34,783 nt of DNA from Thioalkalivibrio sp. (GTDB lineage Bacteria > Pseudomonadota > Gammaproteobacteria > Ectothiorhodospirales > Ectothiorhodospiraceae): assembly GCA_007116035.1 (NCBI GenBank), contig SKJG01000185.1, forward strand, positions 1-34,783, written 5' to 3'. A model generated the notes under the pieces. That model searched no databases, had not been told where the DNA came from, and saw only the letters and a program-made list of their open reading frames with translations. The translations under genes and the position numbers were made by a program. This document shows positions 6,603 to 15,078 of this stretch, piece by piece. Numbering within the stretch: position 1 is the first letter of the stretch; each line of letters starts with the position of its first letter.

Positions 6603-6616
6603 TTGACCTTCGTCAA
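6603..6616. promoter_or_regulatory. FNR/DNR-type box TTGAC-N4-GTCAA
   Basis: A perfect inverted repeat TTGAC-CTTC-GTCAA matches the general FNR/DNR recognition pattern (TTGAY-N4-RTCAA). It lies in the divergent region between the narL-like gene and the Dnr-like gene. Its centre is 27 nt upstream of the dnr-like ATG, too close for class II activation of that gene but suited to autorepression. If it sits at -41.5 of the other promoter, the narL-like transcript would start near 6568. The binding protein is probably the adjacent Dnr-like regulator (inference). Confidence 0.72.
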
Positions 6617-6636
6617 GACAACCCTTGGCTGCAACG

Positions 6637-7308
6637 ATGCTGGATCCGAAGATCATCGAAGACATCCCGCTCTTCGAACCGCTGGACGCCGAGCAGAGAC
6701 AGCGGGTCCTCCACTCGGCACGGATCCTGCGCCTGAACCGGGGCCAGGCGCTGTTCGCGCGCGGCGCTCCAGCGCGGCACTTCTACCTGGTGCTGGAAGG
6801 CAGCATCAAGCTGTACCTGCTGTCGCCCGAGGGCGAGGAGAAGGTGGTTGAGGTCATGCATCCGGGCCAGACCTTCGCCGAGGCGGTGATGTTCATGGAA
6901 CAGGAGGCATACCCGGTCAATGCGAGCGCGTTGACGGACCTGCGCCTGGCTGCGTTCAGCAACGCGGTCTTCGTCCAGCTGCTGCGCGAAAGCCCCGAAC
7001 TGGCCCTGCGCTTGCTGGGCACGCTCAGCCGGCGCCTGCATGCGCTGCTAAATCAGATCGACGAACTGGCCCTGCACGATGCCACCCGTCGCCTGGTCGC
7101 CTACCTGCTGACCCTGCCGCGCAATGCGGAGGACAGGATCGATCTCGACCTCCCCAAGCAGGTGATCGCCGCACGGCTCGCGATGAAGCCCGAGACCCTG
7201 TCCCGAACCCTTGCCGCCCTGCGCGAACGTCAACTGCTGGCGGTGGAGGGCGATCGCATCCTGCTGCTGGACCTCGAGTCCCTGCACGGCCTGCTGGCGC
7301 AACGCTGA
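6637..7308 (+). CDS. Crp/Fnr-family regulator, Dnr-like
   Basis: The protein has 223 residues. A cyclic-nucleotide-type sensor domain (FYLVLEGSIKLYLLSPEGEEKVVEV, then HPGQTFAEAVMFM) is followed by a dimerisation helix and a Crp-type helix-turn-helix near the C-terminus (KQVIAARLAMKPETLSRTLAAL). No cysteine cluster for an iron-sulfur centre is present, so it is not a classical FNR. The FAEAVMFM and YPVNASA blocks resemble Dnr, the haem-dependent NO sensor controlling denitrification genes. The ATG at 6637-6639 is chosen; a TTG at 6625 is in frame. The ribosome site is weak for both. The divergent narL-like gene and the FNR/DNR box between them indicate cross- or auto-regulation. Confidence 0.87.
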   Translation: MLDPKIIEDIPLFEPLDAEQRQRVLHSARILRLNRGQALFARGAPARHFYLVLEGSIKLYLLSPEGEEKVVEVMHPGQTFAEAVMFMEQEAYPVNASALTDLRLAAFSNAVFVQLLRESPELALRLLGTLSRRLHALLNQIDELALHDATRRLVAYLLTLPRNAEDRIDLDLPKQVIAARLAMKPETLSRTLAALRERQLLAVEGDRILLLDLESLHGLLAQR

Positions 7309-7330
7309 CGCGCCCCCCCAAGCGAGGGTC

Positions 7331-7933
7331 TCAGGCGCGGCCGCCGGGCGCCTCGGCCCCGTTTGACGCGCTCGGCAGGGCGAGCAGCAGACCATGCGCC
7401 TGCCCGCCGATGCGTTCGCGGAGAATCTCCCAGTCCGACGGCGCGGGGAGGCCGCTCTCCTGCTCCACGTAAACGCGGGCGCCGGGGGCCAGCCAGCCGC
7501 CGCCACGCAACTGCTCGAGCACGGGTGCGATCAGGCCCTTCGCGAATGGCGGGTCGATGAAGACGATATCAAAGGGTGCAGGCCCCAATGCCTGCGGACC
7601 CTGCGCAAGCAGGCGCAGGGCATCGCCCTGTTGCACCCCCACCTGTCCCGCGCCGAGCAATCGACAGTTCGCCTCGAGCTGTGCGGCGGCCGCCGGGCTC
7701 TTCTCCACCAGCAGCACCGCACCGGCACCGCGTGAGGCCGCCTCAAGCCCCAGCGCACCGGTGCCGGCGAACAGATCCAGGACCGACGCCCCGGGCAGCC
7801 GGGGCTGCAGCCAGTTGAACAGCGTCTCGCGCTGGGCGTCGGCGCTGGGCCGCAGGCCGGGCACCGGCGCCACCGGCAGCCAGCGCCGGCGCCAGGCCCC
7901 ACCGATGATCCGCACCCGGGCCGCACGGCCCAT
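7331..7933 (-). CDS. rsmD: 16S rRNA (guanine966-N2)-methyltransferase RsmD
   Basis: The protein has 200 residues, normal for RsmD. It has the N-terminal RIIGGAWRRR block, the substrate loop LRPSADAQRETLFNWL, the SAM-binding motif DLFAGTGALGLEAASRG, and the catalytic motif DIVFIDPPF. It methylates G966 of 16S rRNA in the cytoplasm. It starts 5 nt after the stop of the M16 gene upstream on the same strand, so it is probably cotranscribed, and it converges with the Dnr-like gene. The rsmD-M16-M16 / ftsYEX arrangement is familiar in gammaproteobacteria. Confidence 0.95.
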   Translation of the reverse strand: MGRAARVRIIGGAWRRRWLPVAPVPGLRPSADAQRETLFNWLQPRLPGASVLDLFAGTGALGLEAASRGAGAVLLVEKSPAAAAQLEANCRLLGAGQVGVQQGDALRLLAQGPQALGPAPFDIVFIDPPFAKGLIAPVLEQLRGGGWLAPGARVYVEQESGLPAPSDWEILRERIGGQAHGLLLALPSASNGAEAPGGRA

Positions 7934-7937
7934 AGGG

Positions 7938-9242
7938 TCACTCCTCCCCGCCGACCACGACGGTCACGAGTGCCTCGGGATCGATGTGCCGCTGGATGAC
8001 CGCGTGCACCTCTTCCCGGCTCACGGCATCGATCCGGTCGTTGTGCGCGGCGAGGAAGTCCAGCGGCAGGTCGTAGAAGCCCATCATGCCCAGGTTCTGG
8101 ACGATATCGCTGTTCGACGCCAGCCTCAGCGGGAAACCCCCGGTGATGTTGGCCTGCGAGGCCTCCAGTTCGTCCGGGTCCACGCCTTCCTGGTGCAGGC
8201 GCTGCAACTCCTCGCGCAGCACCTGCAGGGCCTCGTCGGTCTGATCGGTGCCGGTCTGCATGCCGATCAGGAACGGACCCTCCGCCGCCATCGGACGGAC
8301 GGCACTGTGGACCGAGTAGGCCAGCCCCCGCGCCGTGCGCACCTCGCGGAAGAGACGCGAGGTGAAGCCACCCCCGCCCAGCGCGTGGTTGCCGACCGTC
8401 ATGGCGTAATAGTCGGCGTCGTCGCGGCGCAGCGCCGGGGCACCCATGAAGATATGTGCCTGCTCCGAGGGGAAGGCGATCCGCTCCGTCACCGGCCCTT
8501 CAAGCTTCGGCACGGGCGGCAGCGCGGGCGCCCGCCCGCCTTCGGGGAGCGCCCGCGCGATACGCTCGGCCAGCGCCTCGGCGTCTGCGCGCGAGATCGC
8601 CCCGGTCATGGCCAGCACCGCATTCCCGGCCGTGTAGTACTGCCGGAAGAAGGACTCCACCTCCGCACGCGTCAGCGTCGGGATGGTGTCCTCGCTGCCG
8701 CTGGGCGCGTTGCCGTAGGGGTGCTCGCCGTACATCAGCTGGTAGAAGCGCCGGCTGGCCACCGATCCGGGTTCCTGGCGCTCCCGCTGCAACGCCTGCA
8801 GCATCTGCCGGCGCTCACGCGCCAGATCGTCCTCCGGGAAGGCCGGCGCCGCCAGAATCTCCGTCAGCACATCGACGGCCTCCGCCATCCAGTCGGGCTC
8901 GGTCAGGGTGCGCAGGGTCACGATGCCCATGTCGCGCGCGGACGTCGTGTTGAACTGGGCGCCGACCGCCTCGAAGCGCTCGGCCACCGCGTCCGCGTCC
9001 ATGTCGGCGGTGCCGTGGGCCAGGGCATTGCTGGTCAGGCGGGCGAGGCCGTTACGGTCACCGTCACGAGCGGCTCCCGCGTCGAAGGTCAGTCGGACGT
9101 CCAGCATCGGCAGGGTCGGCGCCGGGGCGAACAGCACCCGCATGCCCTGCTCGGTCTCCCAGCGCTCGATATCCACCGCCTGCGCCGCCGGCGCGAGACC
9201 GATGGCGGCGACGACCAGCAGCAGCATGAACCAGAAGCGCAT
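7938..9242 (-). CDS. M16-family peptidase-like protein, non-catalytic partner
   Basis: The protein has 434 residues with a signal peptide (MRFWFMLLLVVAAIGLAPAAQA). There are two M16 domain halves, but the zinc motif is lost: where HXXEH should be, the sequence reads GLARLTSNALAHGT. The conserved second-half motif is kept (GGGGFTSRLFREVR then RGLAYSVHS), which fits the R/Y subunit of two-part M16 peptidases. It should pair in the periplasm with the zinc-bearing protein encoded just upstream. The ATG at 9240-9242 is chosen for its GAGGGTT site and clean signal peptide. An ATG at 9288-9290 overlaps the previous stop as ATGA and would add 16 residues. Confidence 0.92.
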   Translation of the reverse strand: MRFWFMLLLVVAAIGLAPAAQAVDIERWETEQGMRVLFAPAPTLPMLDVRLTFDAGAARDGDRNGLARLTSNALAHGTADMDADAVAERFEAVGAQFNTTSARDMGIVTLRTLTEPDWMAEAVDVLTEILAAPAFPEDDLARERRQMLQALQRERQEPGSVASRRFYQLMYGEHPYGNAPSGSEDTIPTLTRAEVESFFRQYYTAGNAVLAMTGAISRADAEALAERIARALPEGGRAPALPPVPKLEGPVTERIAFPSEQAHIFMGAPALRRDDADYYAMTVGNHALGGGGFTSRLFREVRTARGLAYSVHSAVRPMAAEGPFLIGMQTGTDQTDEALQVLREELQRLHQEGVDPDELEASQANITGGFPLRLASNSDIVQNLGMMGFYDLPLDFLAAHNDRIDAVSREEVHAVIQRHIDPEALVTVVVGGEE

Positions 9243-9286
9243 GGGCGAACCCTCGTATCCCGTATGAATCGCTTGGTGGAGGGCCT

Positions 9287-10630
9287 TCATGCGCCGCCCC
9301 CGATCGGCAGCGGATCCAGGATGCCCACCGTGCGCCGTTCCGGCACCAGGTACTCGCGGACCACCCGCTGCACGTCCTCCGCGGTGACCTCGCGGATCCG
9401 GTCCACGTATTCGTCGACAACCTCCCAGCCGAGCCCCACGGTCTGCGCCGCGCCCAGTTCGAAGGCCTGGGACTGGATCGAATCGCGGCGGAAGATTTCC
9501 TGGGCGATCACCCGGGCCTGCACGCGCTGCAGTTCACTCGCGTCGATCGGCTCGTCCCGCAAGCGATCGATCTCGTCCAGCAACGCCTGCTCCAGCGTCT
9601 CCATGTCGGTGTCCCCGGTCGGCACCGCGGCCACCGTGAACAGCGAGTCCAGACGGCTGAACGGGCTGTAACGCGCGGAGGTGCTGTTCGCCAGTTCCCG
9701 GCCACGCACCAGTTCGCGCGCGAAGCGCGAGGCCTCGCCCGAATCGAGCACGCCCGCGGCGACGATCAGCGCGTAGGCGTCGCTCGGATCGTCGAGCGTG
9801 ATCAGCACCGGGGTCTTCCAGCCCATGATCAGATAGGGCAGTTCGGCCGGGATCTGCAGGGTCGTGCGGCGCTCGCCACGCTGCGGCGTCTCCGCACGCG
9901 GCTTGCGCGCCGGGAGTTCGCGCGCCGGGATCGGCCCGTAGTGCCGCTCGGCTGCGGCGATCACCGCCTCGGGATCGACGTCGCCGACCACCACGACCAC
10001 CGCATTGTTCGGCGCATACCAGGCGTCGTACCAGTCCTGCAAATCCTCGACGGTGTAGGCGTCGATGTCGGTCATCCAGCCGATGATCGGGTGGCCATAG
10101 GGCTGGTTGAAGAAGGCGGTCGCGTAGAACTGCTCCTGCAGCAGGGAGTTGGGCCGGTCCTCGGTGCGCAGGCGCCGCTCCTCCACCACCACGCGCCGCT
10201 CCGGCAAAAACTCCTCCTCGGAGAGCTTCAGCCCGCGCATGCGCTCGGCCTCCATCGCCATCACCGTCTCCCAGTGCTCGCTGCCGACCACCTGGAAGTA
10301 GCCCGTGTAATCGCGTCCGGTGAAGGCATTCTCCCGGCCGCCGAGGCGGGCGACGATGCGCGAGAATTCGCCGGGCGGGTATTGCTCGCTGCCCTTGAAC
10401 ATCATGTGTTCGAGCATGTGCGAGATACCGGTGATACCGCTGTGTTCGTCCATCGAGCCGACCCGGTACCAGACCTGGTTGGTCACCACCGGCGCCCGTG
10501 CATCCGGGAGCACCAGTACCGTGAGCCCGTTCTCGAGCCGGTGTTCCACCACGTCCGCGGCCACGCTGGCGTTGACCGCCGCCAGGACCAGCCAGCCGCA
10601 CAACAGCGAAAGAAAGACGCGTCTCATCAT
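9287..10630 (-). CDS. M16-family zinc metallopeptidase, catalytic subunit
   Basis: The protein has 447 residues with a signal peptide (about residues 1-25, ending SVAA). The zinc-site motif HMLEH is complete (H71, E74, H75), with the probable third ligand E150 in RRVVVEERR, 74 residues further on as the family expects. The arrangement of insulysin-like N-domain, linker and second domain is the processing-peptidase type. It probably degrades or processes peptides in the periplasm. The ATG at 10628-10630 has GAGGG 6 nt upstream; an ATG at 10649-10651 is in frame but has no ribosome site. It heads a three-gene minus-strand unit with its non-catalytic partner and rsmD, and is divergent from ftsY with only 52 bp between. 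Confidence 0.93.
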   Translation of the reverse strand: MMRRVFLSLLCGWLVLAAVNASVAADVVEHRLENGLTVLVLPDARAPVVTNQVWYRVGSMDEHSGITGISHMLEHMMFKGSEQYPPGEFSRIVARLGGRENAFTGRDYTGYFQVVGSEHWETVMAMEAERMRGLKLSEEEFLPERRVVVEERRLRTEDRPNSLLQEQFYATAFFNQPYGHPIIGWMTDIDAYTVEDLQDWYDAWYAPNNAVVVVVGDVDPEAVIAAAERHYGPIPARELPARKPRAETPQRGERRTTLQIPAELPYLIMGWKTPVLITLDDPSDAYALIVAAGVLDSGEASRFARELVRGRELANSTSARYSPFSRLDSLFTVAAVPTGDTDMETLEQALLDEIDRLRDEPIDASELQRVQARVIAQEIFRRDSIQSQAFELGAAQTVGLGWEVVDEYVDRIREVTAEDVQRVVREYLVPERRTVGILDPLPIGGGA

Positions 10631-10682
10631 TTTCAACCCTCGTGATAGCATTGCCAGACCTTATGCCTTGACCACGGCCAAC

Positions 10683-11657
10683 ATGTTCGGTTTCCGAAAA
10701 AAAGAAACTCCCGCCGCCGAAACCCCGGAACGGGCCGGCCTGTTCCAGCGCCTGCGCAAGGGCCTGGCGAAGACCGGCAAGGTGCTCAGCACCGACATCC
10801 GCGAGCTCCTGCGGCGCAGGATCGACGACGAACTCTTCGAGGAACTCGAGGAGCGCCTGCTGCTGGCCGATGTCGGCGTAGACGCGACCCGGCGCATCAT
10901 GGACCAGATCACCCGCGCCGTGAAGCGCGGCGAACTCGACGACGCCGAGGCGCTGATGCAGGCCCTGGAACGGGCGATGACCGAGATCCTCGTGCCGGTC
11001 GAACGGCCCCTGCGGATCCAACCGGGCTCGGGCAAGCCCTTCTCGATCCTCGTGGTCGGCATCAACGGGGCCGGCAAGACCACCACCATCGGCAAGCTGG
11101 CCCATCACCTGCGCGCCGAGCGCTACACGGTACTGCTCGCCGCCGGCGACACCTTCCGCGCCGCCGCGGTGGAACAGCTGCAGACCTGGGGCGAACGCAA
11201 CGCGGTACCGGTGATCGCCCAGGGGAGCGGCGCCGACTCGGCCTCGGTGGTGTTCGATGCCCTGCAGGCCGCGCAGTCCCGCCGCATCGACGTGATGATC
11301 GCCGATACCGCCGGCCGCCTGCACACCCAGCACAACCTGATGGACGAGATCCGCAAGGTGAAGCGGGTGATGGGGCGGCTCGATCCCGAAGCGCCGAGCG
11401 AGGTCCTGCTGGTCATCGATGGCGGCACCGGCCAGAACGCGATCAACCAGGTCCGGCAGTTCCACGAAGCCCTGGGCGTGACCGGGCTGGTGGTGACCAA
11501 GCTCGACGGCACCGCCAAGGGCGGCGTGCTGTTCGCGCTCGCCGCGCAGATGGGCATCCCGGTCCGCTTCATCGGCGTCGGCGAAAAGGCCGAGGACCTG
11601 CAGCCCTTCGAAGCCCGCGCCTTCGTGCGCGCCCTGTTGAACCGCGACGCCGCCTGA
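10683..11657 (+). CDS. ftsY: Signal recognition particle receptor FtsY
   Basis: The protein has 324 residues. After a short basic/acidic N-terminus comes the NG domain: an N helical bundle (about 30-110), the P-loop GINGAGKTT (from G126), DTAGR in the G3 region, and [10 protein letters not shown] in G4. FtsY is the membrane-associated GTPase that docks ribosome-SRP complexes at the translocon. The chain is much shorter than the E. coli protein because the long acidic A domain is almost absent, as in many proteobacteria. The start at MFGFRKKE is set by family similarity; the ribosome site is weak. The open frame extends upstream into antisense of the M16 gene. It is followed by ftsE after 20 nt. 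Confidence 0.96.
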   Translation: MFGFRKKETPAAETPERAGLFQRLRKGLAKTGKVLSTDIRELLRRRIDDELFEELEERLLLADVGVDATRRIMDQITRAVKRGELDDAEALMQALERAMTEILVPVERPLRIQPGSGKPFSILVVGINGAGKTTTIGKLAHHLRAERYTVLLAAGDTFRAAAVEQLQTWGERNAVPVIAQGSGADSASVVFDALQAAQSRRIDVMIADTAGRLHTQHNLMDEIRKVKRVMGRLDPEAPSEVLLVIDGGTGQNAINQVRQFHEALGVTGLVVTKLDGTAKGGVLFALAAQMGIPVRFIGVGEKAEDLQPFEARAFVRALLNRDAA

Positions 11658-11677
11658 GTGTCCTTGAGGCCGCGCCC

Positions 11678-12361
11678 ATGATCCGGTTGCAGCGCGTAAC
11701 CAAGCGTTTCGACGGCGGCTCAGAGGCCTTGAGCAACGTGAGCCTGCGCGTGGACGACGGCGCACTGGCCTTTCTGACCGGGCCCTCCGGAGCCGGCAAG
11801 AGCACCCTGCTGCGCCTGATCGCGCGGCTCGAACGCCCGACCCGTGGCCGCATCATGGTCAACGGCAAGGACCTCGAAACGCTGCCCCGCAGCGAAGTGC
11901 CCCGATTCCGACGCAGCATCGGCCTGGTGTTCCAGGACCACCGCCTGCTGTTCGACCGCCCGGTGCACGCCAACGTCGCGCTGCCGCTGGAAATCCTCGG
12001 CTACCGGCGCGCCGAAGCGCGTAAGCGGGTGCGCGCCGCGCTCGACAAGGTCGGCCTGCTGCAGAAGGAAAACGCCCCGCCGCAGACCCTCTCCGCCGGG
12101 GAGCAGCAGCGGGTGGGGATCGCCCGGGCGATCGTGCATCGCCCCGCGCTGCTGCTGGCGGACGAGCCCACCGGCAACCTCGACCCAACGCTCTCGCGCG
12201 AGATCATGCAACTGTTCCTGGACTTCAACCGTGTGGGCGTCACCGCACTGATCGCCAGCCACAATCTGGAACTGATCTCGGGCCTGGGCATGCCGATCCT
12301 GCATTTGGAGAACGGCAACCTCGAGGCCCGCCACGTGACCCAGGCGCGGAGTGCCGGGTGA
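11678..12361 (+). CDS. ftsE: Cell-division ABC transporter ATP-binding protein FtsE
   Basis: The protein has 227 residues, normal for FtsE. It has Walker A GPSGAGKST, a Q-loop in VFQDHRLL, the ABC signature LSAGEQQR and Walker B LLLADEPTGNLD. With FtsX it forms the complex that couples cytoplasmic ATP hydrolysis to activation of septal murein hydrolases. Its stop overlaps the GTG start of ftsX (GTGA), giving tight translational coupling. Confidence 0.96.
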   Translation: MIRLQRVTKRFDGGSEALSNVSLRVDDGALAFLTGPSGAGKSTLLRLIARLERPTRGRIMVNGKDLETLPRSEVPRFRRSIGLVFQDHRLLFDRPVHANVALPLEILGYRRAEARKRVRAALDKVGLLQKENAPPQTLSAGEQQRVGIARAIVHRPALLLADEPTGNLDPTLSREIMQLFLDFNRVGVTALIASHNLELISGLGMPILHLENGNLEARHVTQARSAG

Positions 12362-13281
12362 AGGACGGAGGCGAGCGCGCCGGCTCTCTGGAATCGTGGC
12401 TGTACAACCATGCCGACGCCGCGCGCAGGAGCTTCCGGCGGCGGATGGACGCACCGGGTCAGACCCTGATCATGATCGCGGTGCTCGGATTCATCCTCGC
12501 CCTGCCGGCCTACCTCTGGCTGTTGCTCGACAATGCGCGGGCCCTGTCGGCGGGCATCGACCACGAACCGCGCATCGCGCTTTATCTGGACGATACCGAC
12601 ACGGATGCCCTCGCCGGCGCCGCCGCGCGGATCGCGGCCCTTCCGGGCGTGGCCCAGGTCACGCCGATCGGTGCCGACGAGGCGCTGGACGAATACCGCG
12701 CCAGCCTGCCTGATCCGGCGCTGCTCGACTGGCTGGAGGCCAATCCGTTGCCGGCGATCATCGAGGTCGTTCCCGCGGAGAGAACGCCCGAGGCGGTCGA
12801 GGCGCTGGAATCGCGCCTGGCGATACTGTTGCCCGAAGCGACGAGCATCAGCGACCACGAATGGGTGCGGCAGCTCCAGGCGCTGCACGCGGCCGGCCTG
12901 CGCATCCTGTTGATCGTGGCCGGCCTGCTGGCGCTCGGGGTCACGCTGATCCTGTCGGTGGCCGCGGCTTCGGAACTGCGGGAGCGGCGCGAGGAGATCG
13001 CGATCTCGCGGATCTCCGGCGCCACGGATCGCTTCCTGCGCAGGCCGTCGTTGTACGGGGGGCTGCTGCTCGGCCTGGGCGGTGGGGTGTTCAGCCTGAT
13101 CCTGCTCGGGGCCGGCGTGATCCTGACCCGAACCCCGGTCGAAGCCGCCGCCTCGGCGTTTGGCCTGCCTCTGGTGTTCGCAGCGCCGGAGGCACGCGTC
13201 GGCCTGATCCTCCTCGGCACCGGACTCGTGCTCGGCTGGATCGGCGCCCGCCTCGGCAGCGGCGCGGCCTTGCGGGAGTGA
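12358..13281 (+). CDS. ftsX: Cell-division protein FtsX
   Basis: The protein has 307 residues. A cytoplasmic N-terminus with SWLYNHADAARRSFRR is followed by a first membrane helix (about 38-60), a periplasmic domain (about 65-175) and three further helices (about 180-205, 225-255 and 275-300). A KISGAT-like motif (SRISGATDRFLRRP) is present in the cytoplasmic loop, as is typical. It is the membrane partner of FtsE. The start is GTG at 12358, overlapping the ftsE TGA. It ends 105 bp before rpoH, and the CIRCE/promoter element lies in that gap. Confidence 0.95.
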   Translation: MKDGGERAGSLESWLYNHADAARRSFRRRMDAPGQTLIMIAVLGFILALPAYLWLLLDNARALSAGIDHEPRIALYLDDTDTDALAGAAARIAALPGVAQVTPIGADEALDEYRASLPDPALLDWLEANPLPAIIEVVPAERTPEAVEALESRLAILLPEATSISDHEWVRQLQALHAAGLRILLIVAGLLALGVTLILSVAAASELRERREEIAISRISGATDRFLRRPSLYGGLLLGLGGGVFSLILLGAGVILTRTPVEAAASAFGLPLVFAAPEARVGLILLGTGLVLGWIGARLGSGAALRE

Positions 13282-13328
13282 AGCTCAAACGGAAACCCCA
13301 CGCGATGCAAGGGGAACAACCCAGGTGT

Positions 13329-13355
13329 TTAGCACTCTAACCGCCAGACTGCTAA
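13329..13355 (+). promoter_or_regulatory. CIRCE operator (HrcA site) upstream of rpoH
   Basis: The 27-bp element reads TTAGCACTC-N9-GACTGCTAA. The CIRCE consensus is TTAGCACTC-N9-GAGTGCTAA, so 17 of 18 arm positions match with exact 9-base spacing. It overlaps the predicted rpoH promoter, the position expected of a repressor site. HrcA is the known CIRCE-binding repressor; its gene is not in this window. Confidence 0.85.
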
Positions 13356-13358
13356 TAT
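13329..13358 (+). promoter_or_regulatory. Predicted sigma-70 promoter of rpoH
   Basis: A -35-like TTAGCA at 13329-13334 and a -10-like TAATAT at 13353-13358 are 18 bases apart. Transcription would begin near 13365, giving a leader of only about 22 nt before the rpoH ATG. The -35 matches the consensus at four of six positions, so the prediction depends partly on its coincidence with the CIRCE element. Confidence 0.5.
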
Positions 13359-13386
13359 CGAGCCAATTTTCAAGGGGGACACCTTC

Positions 13387-14250
<864 letters not shown>

Positions 14251-14297
14251 GACCCGGCCCGGTCACGGCCGGGCGCAACCAAGGAGAACCCGGACCG

Positions 14298-14837
14298 ATG
14301 CCTGGAACACGGTGTTTCGCCCGCCTCGCGGGCGTATTGCTGCTCGGCCTCGGCCTGACCAGTCCCCTGTCTGCCCAGCTCGCAGCGGACCAGGCGCCCG
14401 AAGCCTGCGTCTGCCCGGACGAGGTGACGCTGGTCGAGCCCGCCTGGATCCGCCTGCCCCCGCCGAACCTGTCGGTGACAGCCGCCTACATGACCCTCGG
14501 CAACCGCGGTGACGACGAGCTGACGGTCGTTGCTGCCGAATCCCCGATGGCGGGCACGGCCGAGCTGCACGAACACCGGCAGGACGCCGCCGGCGTGATG
14601 CGGATGCGCCAGGTGGCGTCGCTGTCACTGCCCGCCGGCGGCAGCCTGGCCATGGAACCGGGCGGACTGCACCTGATGCTGATCGACCTGCAGCAGCCTC
14701 TGGCCGAGGGCGAGATCGTACCGGTCACCCTGCACCTTGCCGACGGCCGCTCGCTGGAAGTCGCCGCCGAGGTACGCCGCGCCCCGCCGGGCCGCGACCA
14801 TGAGGCGCATCACCACCACGGCCACCGGCACCACTGA
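14298..14837 (+). CDS. Periplasmic copper chaperone, PCu(A)C family
   Basis: The protein has 179 residues with a signal peptide (about residues 1-27, ending PLSA). The PCuAC cupredoxin-like domain covers about 45-160, with copper ligands in the order H91/H93, M103, then H125-L-M127; the M-X21-H-X-M spacing matches the family. A C-terminal tail rich in histidine (from about residue 168, HHHHGHRHH) probably binds additional copper. Two cysteines (C37 and C39, CVC) lie just after the signal region. PCuAC proteins deliver Cu(I) to the CuA or CuB sites of haem-copper oxidases. No Sco gene is adjacent, but the cbb3 locus is 2.2 kb away. AAGGAG supports the ATG at 14298. Confidence 0.9.
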   Translation: MPGTRCFARLAGVLLLGLGLTSPLSAQLAADQAPEACVCPDEVTLVEPAWIRLPPPNLSVTAAYMTLGNRGDDELTVVAAESPMAGTAELHEHRQDAAGVMRMRQVASLSLPAGGSLAMEPGGLHLMLIDLQQPLAEGEIVPVTLHLADGRSLEVAAEVRRAPPGRDHEAHHHHGHRHH

Positions 14838-14869
14838 CCCTATGGAGCCCAGGAGCCCGCTCCCGCTTT

Positions 14870-14987
14870 GTGGGAGGCGAGCCCTCTCGGCGACCGAACG
14901 GCGGCAAACCTTCGCCCAGAGGCTGCCCTCCCACAGGGCGTGGGAGGCGAGCCCTTGTGGGAGGCGAGCCCTCTCGGCGACCGAACG
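14870..14987. repeat. Cluster of GTGGGAGGCGAGCC repeats
   Basis: Two identical 31-bp copies lie at 14870-14900 and 14957-14987. Between them are a truncated copy (14940-14955) and an inverted partial copy (14918-14934). The unit begins GTGGGAGGCGAGCCCTCTCG and ends GACCGAACG. The 229-bp gap between the PCuAC gene and the cysteine desulfurase is almost entirely made of this material. A diverged relative is at 16923-16988. The pattern is REP/BIME-like: short GC-rich units in alternating orientation, outside genes. Confidence 0.8.
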
Positions 14988-15078
14988 CCGTCCCTTGTGG
15001 GGGGCGTCCCCTGAAACTTCCGCAATCCGACCACCTGCGGAGCTTTTGTGCCAAGCAAGAATTGCTATGCTTCGCTTC

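Noticed and set aside
7557-9671. A 704-codon plus-strand open frame opposite rsmD and the M16 genes
   Set aside because: It is an antisense shadow with no recognisable domain. The minus-strand genes have catalytic or family motifs and signal peptides.
9534-11765. A 743-codon open frame on the minus strand across the M16 and ftsY genes
   Set aside because: It overlaps M16 and ftsY reading frames with clear motifs. The translation is arginine/alanine/glycine-rich without domains, as expected of an antisense or out-of-frame shadow in GC-rich DNA.
14870-14987. CRISPR array
   Set aside because: Only two full repeats are present, with partial and inverted copies and no regular spacers. The inverted copies and scattered relatives fit REP/BIME elements.
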